Notes under the pieces: generated by a model | The model's input: only the letters and a program-made list of their open reading frames with translations | The model's database searches: none | What the model was told of the DNA's origin: nothing | Source of the DNA: Leishmania martiniquensis | Taxonomy: Eukaryota; Euglenozoa; Kinetoplastea; Trypanosomatida; Trypanosomatidae | Length of the DNA stretch: 64,000 nt | Assembly: GCF_017916325.1 (NCBI RefSeq) | Contig: NC_090159.1 | Location: 7,501 to 71,500, forward strand | Direction of reading: 5' to 3' | In this document: piece by piece, positions 9,172 to 18,783 of the stretch | How positions within the stretch are numbered: the first letter of the stretch is position 1 | How the letters are laid out: every line of letters begins with the position of its first letter | Translations under genes and position numbers: made by a program

Positions 9172-10323
9172 ATGACCGTGATACATACTTTTCTGTCAGC
9201 GGTGGTCATTCTATGGCTCCTGTCATCGGATATCATCAATGGCGACATCTCGGCGAACTTTAACGGTATGATTGTGATGGAAAATGCCACCGTGTACTCG
9301 AGATTTGAGGTGACGGATAACTTTAGCGCAATGGTGACAGAGGTGCTTCGGCTAGCTGCACAGCCGCCATCGCCCCTGATGGCAATGGCTTACAATTTAC
9401 CGCCTCATTTGGTGATCATGCTTAACATGTGGTGCACCGGAACTCCGAATGAGGTGGAAACACAGATTGACAAGATTAACAAAACCTATTTGAAGTGGTC
9501 AGCGGGCGATAATGCCAACATCAATGGGGCGCTGAACCACCTCACCGTGACAAGCATTAACCAGCAGCCGACGCTCATCAAGTATACGAACTACTGCATG
9601 TCCTGGAACGATCTGCTCCCGCCAGGAAGCGCTGAAACGTGCTGGCGGAACCTGTCCCTGACGTTCTACACTGCGATCACCAGCCAGCCCGACCCTCGTG
9701 CCAGCCTCCAATCGGCGCTGTGCAGCTTCCTTCCGACCGACTGCGAGCTTATCGGCTATGGTGAGTTGGCAAGGGTGCAGATTCCCTTCAACGGCACGAT
9801 AGTGACTGTGAATGCTATGCCCTTCACCGTGCTATCAGCTGACCGGGAGGCCACGCTGGCGATGCTGGTGACGTACGCCCAGCTCACCTCTGTGCTGACC
9901 GAGCAGAACATTATATATATTCTCGCTGGCGGAGTGCAGGTTTTTTTTAGCGGTGCCCCGCAGAAGCTCTCTGTCCCTGGAAACTTTGAGCAGTGTGTGG
10001 CGCAAATGTGGTACCTCATCTTCCTGATTATACTTGCCCCAGTGTTTCTCATCATTTCACATCGTCTGTTTCATCGTGGACTGGCATCTGGGAGGCGGAG
10101 CATCAAGAAGTCAGAGACGGATATACGCGCTGGTGTTTACCTGAACGCCGCGTCGTGGGCAAATTTTGGTGGCAACCCCTATCTTTACGCCTCTCAGCAA
10201 GGCTATGGAGGTAGCTACAGTGATGTTAGTGGTCGGCTGCCAGCCGACGGCGGCTTCGTGCCGTCGCAAAATGGTGTACAGCAGTTTTCCGGACAGTCAA
10301 TCCAGACTACTCTCCAGGGTTAA
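9172..10323 (+). CDS. type I membrane glycoprotein, unknown function
   Basis: The protein has 383 aa from MTVIHTFLSAVVILWLLSSD, a clear signal peptide (cleavage expected around residues 20-25). The open frame starts earlier at 9094 but that part has no targeting logic. The predicted lumenal/extracellular part (about 25-277) carries several N-glycosylation sequons (NAT, NKT, NLS, NGT) and scattered cysteines (for example in MWCTG, NYCMSW, ETCWRN, LCSFLPTDC) that could form disulphides. A single transmembrane helix at about 278-300 (MWYLIFLIILAPVFLIISHR) is followed by a positively charged stop-transfer and a roughly 80-residue cytosolic tail rich in Gly/Tyr/Ser/Gln. No GPI signal is present. 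I recognise no family. Surface, flagellar-pocket or endomembrane location is inferred from topology alone. Confidence 0.78.
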   Translation: MTVIHTFLSAVVILWLLSSDIINGDISANFNGMIVMENATVYSRFEVTDNFSAMVTEVLRLAAQPPSPLMAMAYNLPPHLVIMLNMWCTGTPNEVETQIDKINKTYLKWSAGDNANINGALNHLTVTSINQQPTLIKYTNYCMSWNDLLPPGSAETCWRNLSLTFYTAITSQPDPRASLQSALCSFLPTDCELIGYGELARVQIPFNGTIVTVNAMPFTVLSADREATLAMLVTYAQLTSVLTEQNIIYILAGGVQVFFSGAPQKLSVPGNFEQCVAQMWYLIFLIILAPVFLIISHRLFHRGLASGRRSIKKSETDIRAGVYLNAASWANFGGNPYLYASQQGYGGSYSDVSGRLPADGGFVPSQNGVQQFSGQSIQTTLQG

Positions 10324-11307
10324 GGAGGCGAACAGTACGGCGATCCGATAGGCTGGAGACCAGTAATACACGCTGCGCTGCAGTATGGCGGGTAGTACTG
10401 TGCTCCCCAGGCTAATTCCGGGAACCAGAGTACCTATTGGCGGTATCATAGAGAGTATGCAGGTCTCTCTAGCCAATTTGGCGGCTGCGGTGCGGGCTCC
10501 GCGCAGGGGGTACTGGTCTCAGAAAAAGAAGTCTGCCGTTTCTGTTCTGTCGTATTTGTGCTGCTGGTTCTCTGACCTGCTCACCATGTGTTCTGTTCTT
10601 GTGAGCGAGGATGCCATGTGTGTCTGCTCGATTGTATTTTGCTTCCACAAAGCCTGCGAAGTCGAAATGCTGCACTTGTGGTCCATGCGGACTGCTGCCA
10701 TGCTTAGATGACTTGCTTGCATGTGCAGAGGCCTGAGTGTGTTGCTCTGCTTTATTGTCGCGCTCCTCTCTAGATAGAAAAAGGAGAGGCAGAAGGATGG
10801 GCACACGGATTTATGCTTGTGTGATTGCCCATGTCGTTCGAGTTTTTCTTGCGGCCCTTTTTGTTGTGCCTCACGATTGCCGGCACTCGATTTGCTTTGC
10901 TTTTCATTCATGAACTGTGTTTCTCTCGAGTTGGTCGACCCCAAAAACTTCTGCAGCCGAATAACTATGCAGGTACGTGCGTCGGGAGCGTCTGTGACTG
11001 CATTTCCAGTACTACCAACTTCTCAGAAAGAAGGGTCTGATCTCTCAAGTGACGCCTCACCAACGATTAACGTTTAGCAGGGGCTTCTCCCAGCCGCCCT
11101 GTGTCGGTCGCAGGGTGATTCGACAACAAATCGATGCCCTCGCTCCATCTCTGCGCTTTCCCAGTCAGTATACTACATGGCTTCCTGTCTTTTTCTCAAA
11201 GCCGAAGAGTTTCTTCCTTCACCCGTCGCACAAGGTTTATGCGCGCTAAGCTACTCTTGCGCACCTGATTCAATAAAAGGCCGGCGTTGGAGATAGGCTC
11301 ACACCGC
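10324..11307. other. intergenic spacer
   Basis: About 1 kb without a supported gene. It contains T-rich tracts (about 10815-10900 and 11150-11220), plausible 3'-UTR and splice-acceptor sequence. Confidence 0.45.
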
Positions 11308-12627
11308 ATGCGGTGCGTTCACTTCTGCCTGTGTGGCGCGCTGAGCCACGTGCCTGATTCAACGTGTGTGGTAAAAGACTACCAGAAGATCGAGGCGCAG
11401 AGAAAGGAGCTGGTGGAGCGTAAGGCGAAGAAGGAGTTCGAGAGCTACCCGCTACGCTACCAGCTTCTCGAGTGCCGACCAGGACTGCCTCTAGCGCTGA
11501 CCAAGCTGAAGTATTTGTTGGCGTGCCGCCGCACACACCCCGACGCTGGTGGGGATGCCGAGTCGTTTTTAAGGGTGAGCCTTGCTTACCAGGACGTGAT
11601 GAAAGATTACGGCGTGGAAACGGTGGACAATAAGATTGTCAACCTGGGGAACTTTCAGTCCGATGATCATGAGACGCAAAACTACCTGGAGGCACGCGCC
11701 AGCATTAGCTCATACATTCCCATCTCGACTCTGGAAGAGCACATTAGACAAATCGAGGAGATCCGGAGTCGGCTCGGCGACGAGCTCTCGGAGAAGCTCA
11801 CGTCCAGTAGCGATGAGGCAATGTGGCTACTGGAGGACATTGAGGATGTCATGGAACAGTCGGGCCTCAAAACAGTTAAAGTGTGTGTGCTAGAGAACGG
11901 AAAGGTGCGAGTGGATGATATGAAGGCGCTAACAGATGGTACTGAGAGACCGCTGTTCCTTGCTGAGGGGGAGGCATATCCGGAGAGGATCTCTCCTGCT
12001 AGGGCCGCTGGCGAGGAAGTAGCAGGCCTCAATGACACCCCAGTAAATGGTTCCCCTTTGGATGTACCGCCTTACTCGGCCATGGAGCTACCTCAATCGA
12101 CTGAGAAGACGCTGCAGGAGGCAGAGGTGTCCAGATCAGACCTCGAAATATTGAATGCCAAGAACACCCTGCAAGATAGGTCTGATGTCGCGGGGCTGGC
12201 AGCGCGGACAGCTACCGAGGTCATGAACAACACCGAGGAAGTGAAGCAGATGAAGCTAGAGTCGGTGGTGCTGTACGTGTTTCTCATTTCGCTAATGACG
12301 CTTGCGTACGTTTACATCGAAGGGGCGATGCGGGCAAAGCGTCAGGCAAGCTCACGCCCGGAGATTATGGAACATGTCACGAGTGACACAATGCTTCCGT
12401 GGTGGGGAAACGATGCCGAATATGAGAGCCAGGTCAAGCGCATTTTCGTGGATGAGTGGAGAAAGGCACGTGCGGCGTCGCGCAGAGCGCAGACTTTTCA
12501 GGACGGTGTTGCTCGCGAGTCCATGGATGAGGAGACCAAGCGTGACATGGATTTGAAGATATTCACGGTTACGGCCGAGAAGCTGCGTGCCATGCGCGAC
12601 AATGCAGAAAAGCACATTAGGCGCTAA
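11308..12627 (+). CDS. membrane-anchored J-domain protein
   Basis: The protein has 439 aa from MRCVHFC. A TTG seven codons upstream is open but is not a normal start. Residues about 55-100 contain a J-domain core: a basic helix (LTKLKYLLACRR), the catalytic HPD (residues about 78-80, in RTHPDAGGD) and the helix III pattern FLRVSLAYQDVMKDYG. There is no Gly/Phe region or zinc finger, so it is a class C (type III) J protein. A long acidic middle region (about 110-315) is followed by one transmembrane helix (about 318-340, VVLYVFLISLMTLAYVYIEG) and a charged helical C-terminus rich in Arg/Glu. It presumably recruits an Hsp70 to a membrane. Which membrane cannot be read; the Cys-rich N-terminus without a clean signal peptide allows mitochondrial or ER options. 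Confidence 0.78.
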   Translation: MRCVHFCLCGALSHVPDSTCVVKDYQKIEAQRKELVERKAKKEFESYPLRYQLLECRPGLPLALTKLKYLLACRRTHPDAGGDAESFLRVSLAYQDVMKDYGVETVDNKIVNLGNFQSDDHETQNYLEARASISSYIPISTLEEHIRQIEEIRSRLGDELSEKLTSSSDEAMWLLEDIEDVMEQSGLKTVKVCVLENGKVRVDDMKALTDGTERPLFLAEGEAYPERISPARAAGEEVAGLNDTPVNGSPLDVPPYSAMELPQSTEKTLQEAEVSRSDLEILNAKNTLQDRSDVAGLAARTATEVMNNTEEVKQMKLESVVLYVFLISLMTLAYVYIEGAMRAKRQASSRPEIMEHVTSDTMLPWWGNDAEYESQVKRIFVDEWRKARAASRRAQTFQDGVARESMDEETKRDMDLKIFTVTAEKLRAMRDNAEKHIRR

Positions 12628-13461
12628 AATCCATTGCTTTCCCCCTTTTGTTGAAGGTGTCTTTTCTGTTCACGTGGTTAGCGCTTCTTTCGCTAAAGAG
12701 GAACACATCCATTCTTGCAGGCGTGGCGAGAGGGGTGTGCCCTTGTTGTTTTCGTGGGAATTCGCAGCGTGGGTCACAGCGCACGCGCGCTACCGCCGCA
12801 ATTCAATTGCTCTTGTTTATCTTCTCACACTATTCACACTCCTCGTTCCGGCCGCTTTTTCTTCGCGTGTCCATATTGCCGAGCTCAGCTGCCTCTCTCG
12901 TTATCTCTGTCTGCAGTATGCCCCCCCCTCCCTGTCTCCAAGCGACCCTGCTGAGAATCAAAAGACACATCGAGACGAAGCAGAATTGTTCGAAGAATAG
13001 GAGGGGAACACTACGAAAGCAAGAAAATAGTACCCCCTTTCTCTTCTCTTTCTATTACTTTATCACTGCAGTGCCCGCTTTGTAGCCGGTCGCGTGAGGC
13101 TACTTCACGATTCTTGCAAGCCGGAACGCTGCTGCTTGCTGGATTATAGCGAGTGACTAATCGGACGCCGCACTCTGCAACGTGGGTGAGCTCTTCCGTT
13201 CCCGCTTCTGTTTCTCGGTAAGCGGCACCGAGGTGCGAGACCCTTTCAATCATGTCGCTTCTGTGATATGTGTCGCAGATTTAAGCGAGAAGACCCTGTT
13301 TCATATCCGCTTTTCACTCTTTACCTTCACCTTTACCATTAGGACGTCGGTGTCTGTGTACAGCCAAGGATTTCTTGCCTCGAATTTCTTGAGCCTCTGC
13401 TTCCACTTTGCTTTTTTTTTCTGCGGCAGCCGGCGCCCAACGCCCAAGGTGCCCTCCTACG
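12628..13461. other. intergenic spacer
   Basis: About 0.8 kb without a supported gene. Strong pyrimidine tracts lie at about 13270-13345 and 13380-13430, the latter with a T10 run and a following CGGCAG (13423-13428) that is a good spliced-leader acceptor just before the downstream ATG. Confidence 0.5.
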
Positions 13462-14919
13462 ATGCCCGTAATCGGCTACAACTGCGCCAGCGGCGCCGTT
13501 GTGGAGGTTGCCAACGCTGCAGGTGAGGCGGTGAGTTTTGCTGGAAAAGCCATCATCCCTGGCGGCGTTGTCTCTGCGGCCTCCGCAGGCGATGGGGTTT
13601 TTTACTACCTTCCAAAGGCAACCCCCTCAATGCTGCATCGGCGCAACTTGGAGAGCGGGGTGGACGAGGTGGTTCACGATCTTTCTCACCCGCAAACGCG
13701 GGTGTTTTTTCATCTCAACAAAGTGATATGCATTGCCGCCGGGAGCACCGGAGTGACCGTGTATGACCCGCTCTGTAATGTGACCGAGATCATCTCTCTC
13801 CCCTACTGCGTCGCTTGCGCTGAGCCGGCTGGTCACGGTTTTGTCTTCCGCAGCGACTGCAACAAGGTGTTTGCCTACGACTTCAACAAGGGCGTGACCG
13901 AGGTGATGAGCGGGGGCAACATCATCAACTTTCTAGGCCACTACAAGCAATTCGCTGTTGTGCTGCTTCGCGATGGGGACGAGCGTGTAGTGGGCGTTAC
14001 GGAGGACGGTAGCATTGTAGAGCTGGAGGCGACGCTGCCACGCGTTCCGTTCACGACTTTGGATGATGTCCTTTTCTACACATGTGACAACGAGGTGATC
14101 TCCTCGAACGGCGGAAGTGCCGTGTCTCCAATCGGGGAAGTGCATCTTTCGAGCTCACAGCCGACAGAGAGCGAGATCCTTTGCAGCGTGTGCTTGTGCG
14201 AATTCGATGGCAACGATGGTGTGACCTTGGACTGCGGGCATTTCTTTCACAAGGAGTGCATTGAACAGTGGGTGAGCAGCTGGATGGACTTCGCAGCGAA
14301 GGGTGAGCACGTGACCTTTACACGCGCCGTCTGCCCTGGTGGATGCAAGCAACTGGTTCGTCACCCTCTTTTGGCACAGTCAAAGCAGATCAGCGAGTTG
14401 TACGCGGATGTTTGTGCGAAAAAGGCAGAGAGGCTGAAGTACTTCGACGCGACAAAGACTGACGAAGACCTTCTTTTCTACCTCTGTGGCAGGTGTGGAA
14501 GCGCGTTTTACGGCGGCGAACGGGTGTGCTCACGAATGCAGGGGCGTGAACCGTCGTCGGCTCCGCAGGATCTGGTCTGCGACAGCTGCCTAGCAAAGGA
14601 TCACAAGACATGTGGTTCCCTGACGGCCGTGTTTAAATGTCGCTACTGCTGCAACCCGGCTACTCAACGCTCCTTCGGAACACGCTTCATGTGCGATCGG
14701 TGCGCCGCGCGGTGGGACACGGCAGAGCCCACAGTCCTCCCGTGCCCGGGGGCAGGTAGCTGTCCGTTTGACGGCAACCACCCGGATCCCCCATGCGAAG
14801 CTGCAGGTTGTCTTACATGTCTGAGTCCTGCAATAGTAGACGACATTTTTGGTCGTGTGGTGCGCGCGGATGATGATGGCCGTGTGGATGCCGATCAGCC
14901 TACCGTGCACGGGAAGTAG
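13462..14919 (+). CDS. RING + tandem-cysteine (MYCBP2/PHR-type RCR) E3 ligase-like protein
   Basis: The protein has 485 aa. Residues 1-230 form short beta-rich repeats (GVFYYLPKAT, GHGFVFRSDCNKVFAYD), probably a beta-propeller of RCC1/WD type. A RING begins at C241-x2-C244 and continues through LDCGHFFHKEC and CPGGC. The C-terminal third follows the tandem-cysteine domain of MYCBP2/Highwire/RPM-1 closely: LCGRCGSAFYGGERVC, DLVCDSC, KCRYCCNPATQRSFGT, FMCDRC and a final CP-CP-HP-C-C cluster. Known for MYCBP2: ubiquitin is relayed between two cysteines and then esterified to Thr/Ser. Here the upstream relay Cys is present (C356), but by ungapped comparison with the human motif as I remember it, the downstream relay Cys is Ser404, its catalytic His is Ala415 and its Glu is Asp370. 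The huge PHR and Myc-binding parts are absent. Fold assignment is strong; activity is open. Confidence 0.85.
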   Translation: MPVIGYNCASGAVVEVANAAGEAVSFAGKAIIPGGVVSAASAGDGVFYYLPKATPSMLHRRNLESGVDEVVHDLSHPQTRVFFHLNKVICIAAGSTGVTVYDPLCNVTEIISLPYCVACAEPAGHGFVFRSDCNKVFAYDFNKGVTEVMSGGNIINFLGHYKQFAVVLLRDGDERVVGVTEDGSIVELEATLPRVPFTTLDDVLFYTCDNEVISSNGGSAVSPIGEVHLSSSQPTESEILCSVCLCEFDGNDGVTLDCGHFFHKECIEQWVSSWMDFAAKGEHVTFTRAVCPGGCKQLVRHPLLAQSKQISELYADVCAKKAERLKYFDATKTDEDLLFYLCGRCGSAFYGGERVCSRMQGREPSSAPQDLVCDSCLAKDHKTCGSLTAVFKCRYCCNPATQRSFGTRFMCDRCAARWDTAEPTVLPCPGAGSCPFDGNHPDPPCEAAGCLTCLSPAIVDDIFGRVVRADDDGRVDADQPTVHGK

Positions 14920-15503
14920 TGCTCGACCCTTGTGCGGAGATACGTGGTTTTGCAAGTGCTCTGGGAGCAGTGCGCTGGCTACTTCCACTGTGGCTTTGCG
15001 TGTTTCGACTCGGCGTATGCTGGCAAGTAACTAGAACACGGACGGCCACGTGTCATGGGTGCAGTAGCAGCAATTCAGTGGGTTCTGTAGTTGCTTCTTC
15101 ACCTTGTAGTACTGCGTGTCTACCTGCTCTACTTGGGGATGGGCGGAGGCGTTCGATGGCCGAAAATGTAAACAAAGCGTTTGGGGGCGGTTTATTGTGA
15201 AGGAGCACGCGGGCTGTGGATGCACTGATGTGATCGACGCTTATGGTGTGGCCACCAGCGCTGCTCGGCGCACCTCCCTCCCTCTCGGGCGCGCATCGTG
15301 CCGGCACACAATCGTTGCTTTTCTGCCAAATGGGGATGATCGGGCTGCTCCGACCCTCTACAAGCACTGCCAGGCCGCTTTCCTGCTTTCTGGAAGTTAG
15401 ATCTCTCCTACTCGCGCCACTTCTTCTGCTTATTGCTTTACATGTCTCTTTCTCTTATGGGGGTGGCAACACAACATGGAGTTCGGTTGTGCTTGCGAAG
15501 AAA
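14920..15503. other. intergenic spacer with pyrimidine tract
   Basis: No separate gene is seen. The CT-rich run at about 15403-15460 translates in frame with the next gene as a Leu-rich hydrophobic stretch, but is more simply explained as its polypyrimidine tract, with AG acceptors shortly before the ATG at 15504. Confidence 0.5.
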
Positions 15504-16172
15504 ATGTCGACCGGTAGAATATATAAGTACCTGTTTCGCAGGGAGCAGCCGCAGTGGCTGTGGGATATGGCCCTTGAAGTCCGTCTTCCTGCCTTGTTCC
15601 TGCTAGGCGTGGTGTATGTGAACACGAAGTGCTACGTAGACGCGCTGGACGCGTACCAGGCGGGCGCGCGATGGGGCATTACACAAGGAAAGCTATTAGA
15701 GCTGCGCAAGCTTAACTATAGGTACATAAGTGTTCCGAGGTACGCGGTGAAGTACGAGTTCGAGGTGGAGGGCAAGCGATACGTCTCGACTCGTGGCACC
15801 ACCGGCTCTCCGTATCGCAACTGGATGGAGGGGTGGTACCATGACACCATCACGGAAGCGGAGTACCTCCAGGCTATACCAGTTCTTCGCGTTGGCGAGC
15901 GATGCAGCGTCTTTTATGACAAGAAAAATCCCAAGGCGCATTCTGCACTGGCTCAGGACGCCAACTCATTCGAGATTTCGTTTCTGGCTTTCTTGGCTGT
16001 CTTCCCGTTGCTCATGGGTCACTACATGAAGGCCCATTTCTGGATGCTGCGAAAGGCCTATATGCCCAACAAGAAGATGCGGATACGATTCCCAGTGTAC
16101 GATCATCGGAGGCCGCCGCCACCGTCGCCCAAGGTACCCCAACAGATTTCGGCGCTGCCTCCGAGGAGTTAA
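15504..16172 (+). CDS. two-TM DUF3592-like membrane protein
   Basis: The protein has 222 aa from MSTGRIYKYLFRRE. An upstream in-frame ATG at 15330 would add a Leu-rich segment encoded by what looks like the splice polypyrimidine tract, so the shorter form is preferred. Two hydrophobic helices (about 28-50, RLPALFLLGVVYVN; about 155-178, ISFLAFLAVFPLLMGHYM) enclose a beta-rich extramembrane domain. That domain has the DUF3592 pattern: VKYEFEVEGKRYVS, then a loop, then VGERCSVFYDKKNPKAH. The tail is basic with a Pro-rich patch. DUF3592 proteins occur in bacteria and eukaryotes without a defined biochemical role. The membrane is not known. Confidence 0.7.
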   Translation: MSTGRIYKYLFRREQPQWLWDMALEVRLPALFLLGVVYVNTKCYVDALDAYQAGARWGITQGKLLELRKLNYRYISVPRYAVKYEFEVEGKRYVSTRGTTGSPYRNWMEGWYHDTITEAEYLQAIPVLRVGERCSVFYDKKNPKAHSALAQDANSFEISFLAFLAVFPLLMGHYMKAHFWMLRKAYMPNKKMRIRFPVYDHRRPPPPSPKVPQQISALPPRS

Positions 16173-17025
16173 CCGCATAGGCGCGTACGAGTGTGCTAGG
16201 TAAACTGCAGGGCCAGTCGTGGACGTAGCCTTCCTGGCGCATTGATAGACGCGAGGCCGGCTGAGGCGAGGCGGTGACGGCAGCATCGCATTCTTCGGCA
16301 CAAGAATGCAGCCGTTTGCGAGGAATGCCCAGTACGCACTTCCAGTCCTCTGTTTCTCATGCTGGATCTTTGTCGGGCTCTCTTTCGTTACTGCTGAATG
16401 ATGCATGTGTAACTCTTCAAGACGGGTCGTTGTAGCCGCGAGTAGCTGCACCTTTAGGCTGTGCTGCGTTTCTCCCTCTCTCTCTGTGCGCGTGTGTTTG
16501 TATGCGTGGATGCAGAGCAATGTTGTATTTGTTGTGATAATGACAGCGCTTGCGCACCTTCGTAACTCTCCACAACTATCACTGCTAGGTGCCACAAAAC
16601 AAGACAAAGTCGTGTCATCTCCCATCCCTCAAACACACACGGGCACAGACACACGCACTTCTAACGTGCTGCAGCCGTGGGCGAAAGCTGACTAATTCAA
16701 TGCTTAGCAGAGGAGACGAAGCATTATGTGGGCTTAGGTCGACTGCGTCAGAAGAAGCGACGCTAGCTGCGTGACTGTTTGGGTTATGGCCCCCACCGCT
16801 ATGGGTGAATACTCGTGCGAGGTTTTCTCGGGCATCTATTTTGCTGCTGACTTGTCTCACCGTTCGACGATTTTCTCGCGAGCTGCACCGTTTAACGAGC
16901 TTTGGCGGGCCCTTTTTCTTTCCTTCGTCCTTATCATCAATTCTGCAGTAGTCGGATGACCTATACGTACGCTTATAGTAGACTTCGAAGACTTTGAGAA
17001 GAAAAGCTGACGTGCTGCACCCAAA
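16173..17025. other. intergenic spacer
   Basis: About 0.85 kb without a supported gene. It contains a CT/GT-rich stretch at 16470-16500, a CA-rich run at 16630-16660 and T-rich tracts at about 16900-16940. Confidence 0.45.
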
Positions 17026-17865
17026 ATGTCTGGTGAGTGCGTGTACGACCTGGTGGCTGACAGTGGCCCCTCAGCGGCAGATGGAAATGTTCCGAGCAGC
17101 ATGCCTGTGACTGCTGTAACAAAAAGCCGACGAGTGCCACCGCCGACAGCGTCCACCTTTGGCATTCACGGCACAAGCGCTGTTGTGGCTAACGTGGGTG
17201 GTGAGTACACTGGGGCATCCGTCCACCCCGCTCAGAAGCCCATCGGAACGTTTGGCCGCGAAGTCGGCTCGACCGTGACCCCGGAGAAGTTTCTCCACAA
17301 AAACGAAGGGCCACTTACCGCTAGCCGCGGTGCACCTACGGTGAACAACTCCACCTTCAAGAAAAGCGACTGCCAGCACAAAAAGACAAAGCCCGATGTC
17401 CCTCTGCGTAACGAGCGCCCGGTCATGGGGTTGCGGACGGAGAAAAACTTTGTAGTCGCGAACGCGGTGGAGAACACGATGGCGGTGCCCACCAAGGTCA
17501 TGCCAGCTCCACAGCCTCGTGCGACGGACCGCGAGGACTTCGGCAAGGTGCCACAGTACATCACAGAAATCAAAGAAGACCTGAACGCGCGCAAGAAGAT
17601 GCTTGAGGACCTCAAGGACGCAGACAGAGCTGCTAAGGAAAGGTGGTCAGAGCTTTCTCCGTCGGAGCTGGAGCAGCTGCGCGATGGCCTTCAACGTCGC
17701 TGGGACTCACTTAACAAGGACTACCAGACGAGAGGATTCAGCAAGCTGGAAACGCCGTCGCAACGCGCACATCAAGAGCTCTTAGAGAGGCAGCTCGTGG
17801 CCGTCGAGTTTGCGATGCAAAAACTTAGTCGGCAGCACGTTTTTGTATTCGATGATCAAAAGTGA
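17026..17865 (+). CDS. enkurin-domain protein (axonemal/flagellar)
   Basis: The protein has 279 aa. The middle and C-terminus match enkurin: a Pro/basic linker KPDVPLRNERPVMGLRTEKN followed by FVVANAVENTM (about residues 121-151), then DFGKVPQYITEIKEDL (about 171-186), and a charged coiled C-terminal domain ending in LLERQLVAVEFAMQKL. Enkurin binds calmodulin in animal sperm, and in cilia it is an inner protein of doublet microtubules; an axonemal role in the trypanosomatid flagellum is therefore expected. The first 100 residues are low-complexity and not conserved in pattern. Length is close to the usual enkurin (about 250-290 aa). The ATG follows an AAA context and is the first Met of the frame. 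Confidence 0.88.
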   Translation: MSGECVYDLVADSGPSAADGNVPSSMPVTAVTKSRRVPPPTASTFGIHGTSAVVANVGGEYTGASVHPAQKPIGTFGREVGSTVTPEKFLHKNEGPLTASRGAPTVNNSTFKKSDCQHKKTKPDVPLRNERPVMGLRTEKNFVVANAVENTMAVPTKVMPAPQPRATDREDFGKVPQYITEIKEDLNARKKMLEDLKDADRAAKERWSELSPSELEQLRDGLQRRWDSLNKDYQTRGFSKLETPSQRAHQELLERQLVAVEFAMQKLSRQHVFVFDDQK

Positions 17866-18783
17866 GCTAGTCGGGACGCGTATGGGGCCGCCGCTATCGA
17901 AGCTCCATGAGTAGCAGCCAATTGAGGAGGGCGTGCTGCATCGAAGCAGTCATTCTCGGCAGGGAGGATCAAATGTACCCTTTTCCCTTTTGTACCATCT
18001 TTTTGCCTGTCTGCCAGCTTCTCTGGGGGCTGCTTATCCGTTCAAGGCTGCCGTTCTCGTGACTTTTCCCTTGCGCTGCTCTTTTGGTCGGCACGCTTTG
18101 TGCTATCGGTGTTTATGTTGATAGTGGTGCTAGAGACGTGGCAGGAGCAGCTCATACAGCCGACTCAATTAGCAGGCTGATTTGTGTGAGCTGTAATTGT
18201 TTCGCGCTGTGCCTGAGAGCATGAATCAGCGCTTCTTTCGGTGCCGGATGTATAGATGACCCCCTGTCCTTTAGGCGTATGTGACCGTCTGCACGCTTGC
18301 GCCTGCTGATGTACTTGCCCTTGTCTTTTGCCTTTTGATTGATGAGTATAGCCATGAAATGGAACGCGGCAGCATGGGGCTCGTGGACACGTGCGTGGTG
18401 CTTATACAGCTCTCCAGCAGGAGCACGCATCTTTTTGAAACGGAACCCATGCTACTATGCCCGTTTTCCATGCGGAGGAATGTATCACTTTTGAATACCC
18501 GGACTGCTGGCCATCGAAACCGCAGAACCGCCTCGTGCGCGCCTTCTGCTTCGGCTACGGCGCTTCATCTACACGTCTCCTCAACGCTGCTCCTCTTGGT
18601 CTCCTCCCATTTCAGTGGTGAGCGGCGTGGACATTTCCTGTTGTGCGCTCGTTGACCGTATCCGATCTTTTTTCTTTTGCTGTCGCGGTCTTTCCGTGTC
18701 TCTTTTGTGAGGCCCCTGACTGCAGGAACTGTCTTTGCTGGCGTATGGCCTGAAGAGAGCCGCCAGGAGGTAACCAAGGGAGG
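17866..18783. other. intergenic spacer
   Basis: About 0.9 kb with no supported gene. Pyrimidine tracts at 17976-18080 and 18590-18710 probably serve polyadenylation of the enkurin mRNA and splicing of the methyltransferase mRNA. Confidence 0.45.

Noticed and set aside
15330..15503. N-terminal extension of the DUF3592-like gene with a Leu-rich helix
   Set aside because: The hydrophobic run is encoded by an uninterrupted pyrimidine tract that is better explained as the trans-splice signal.
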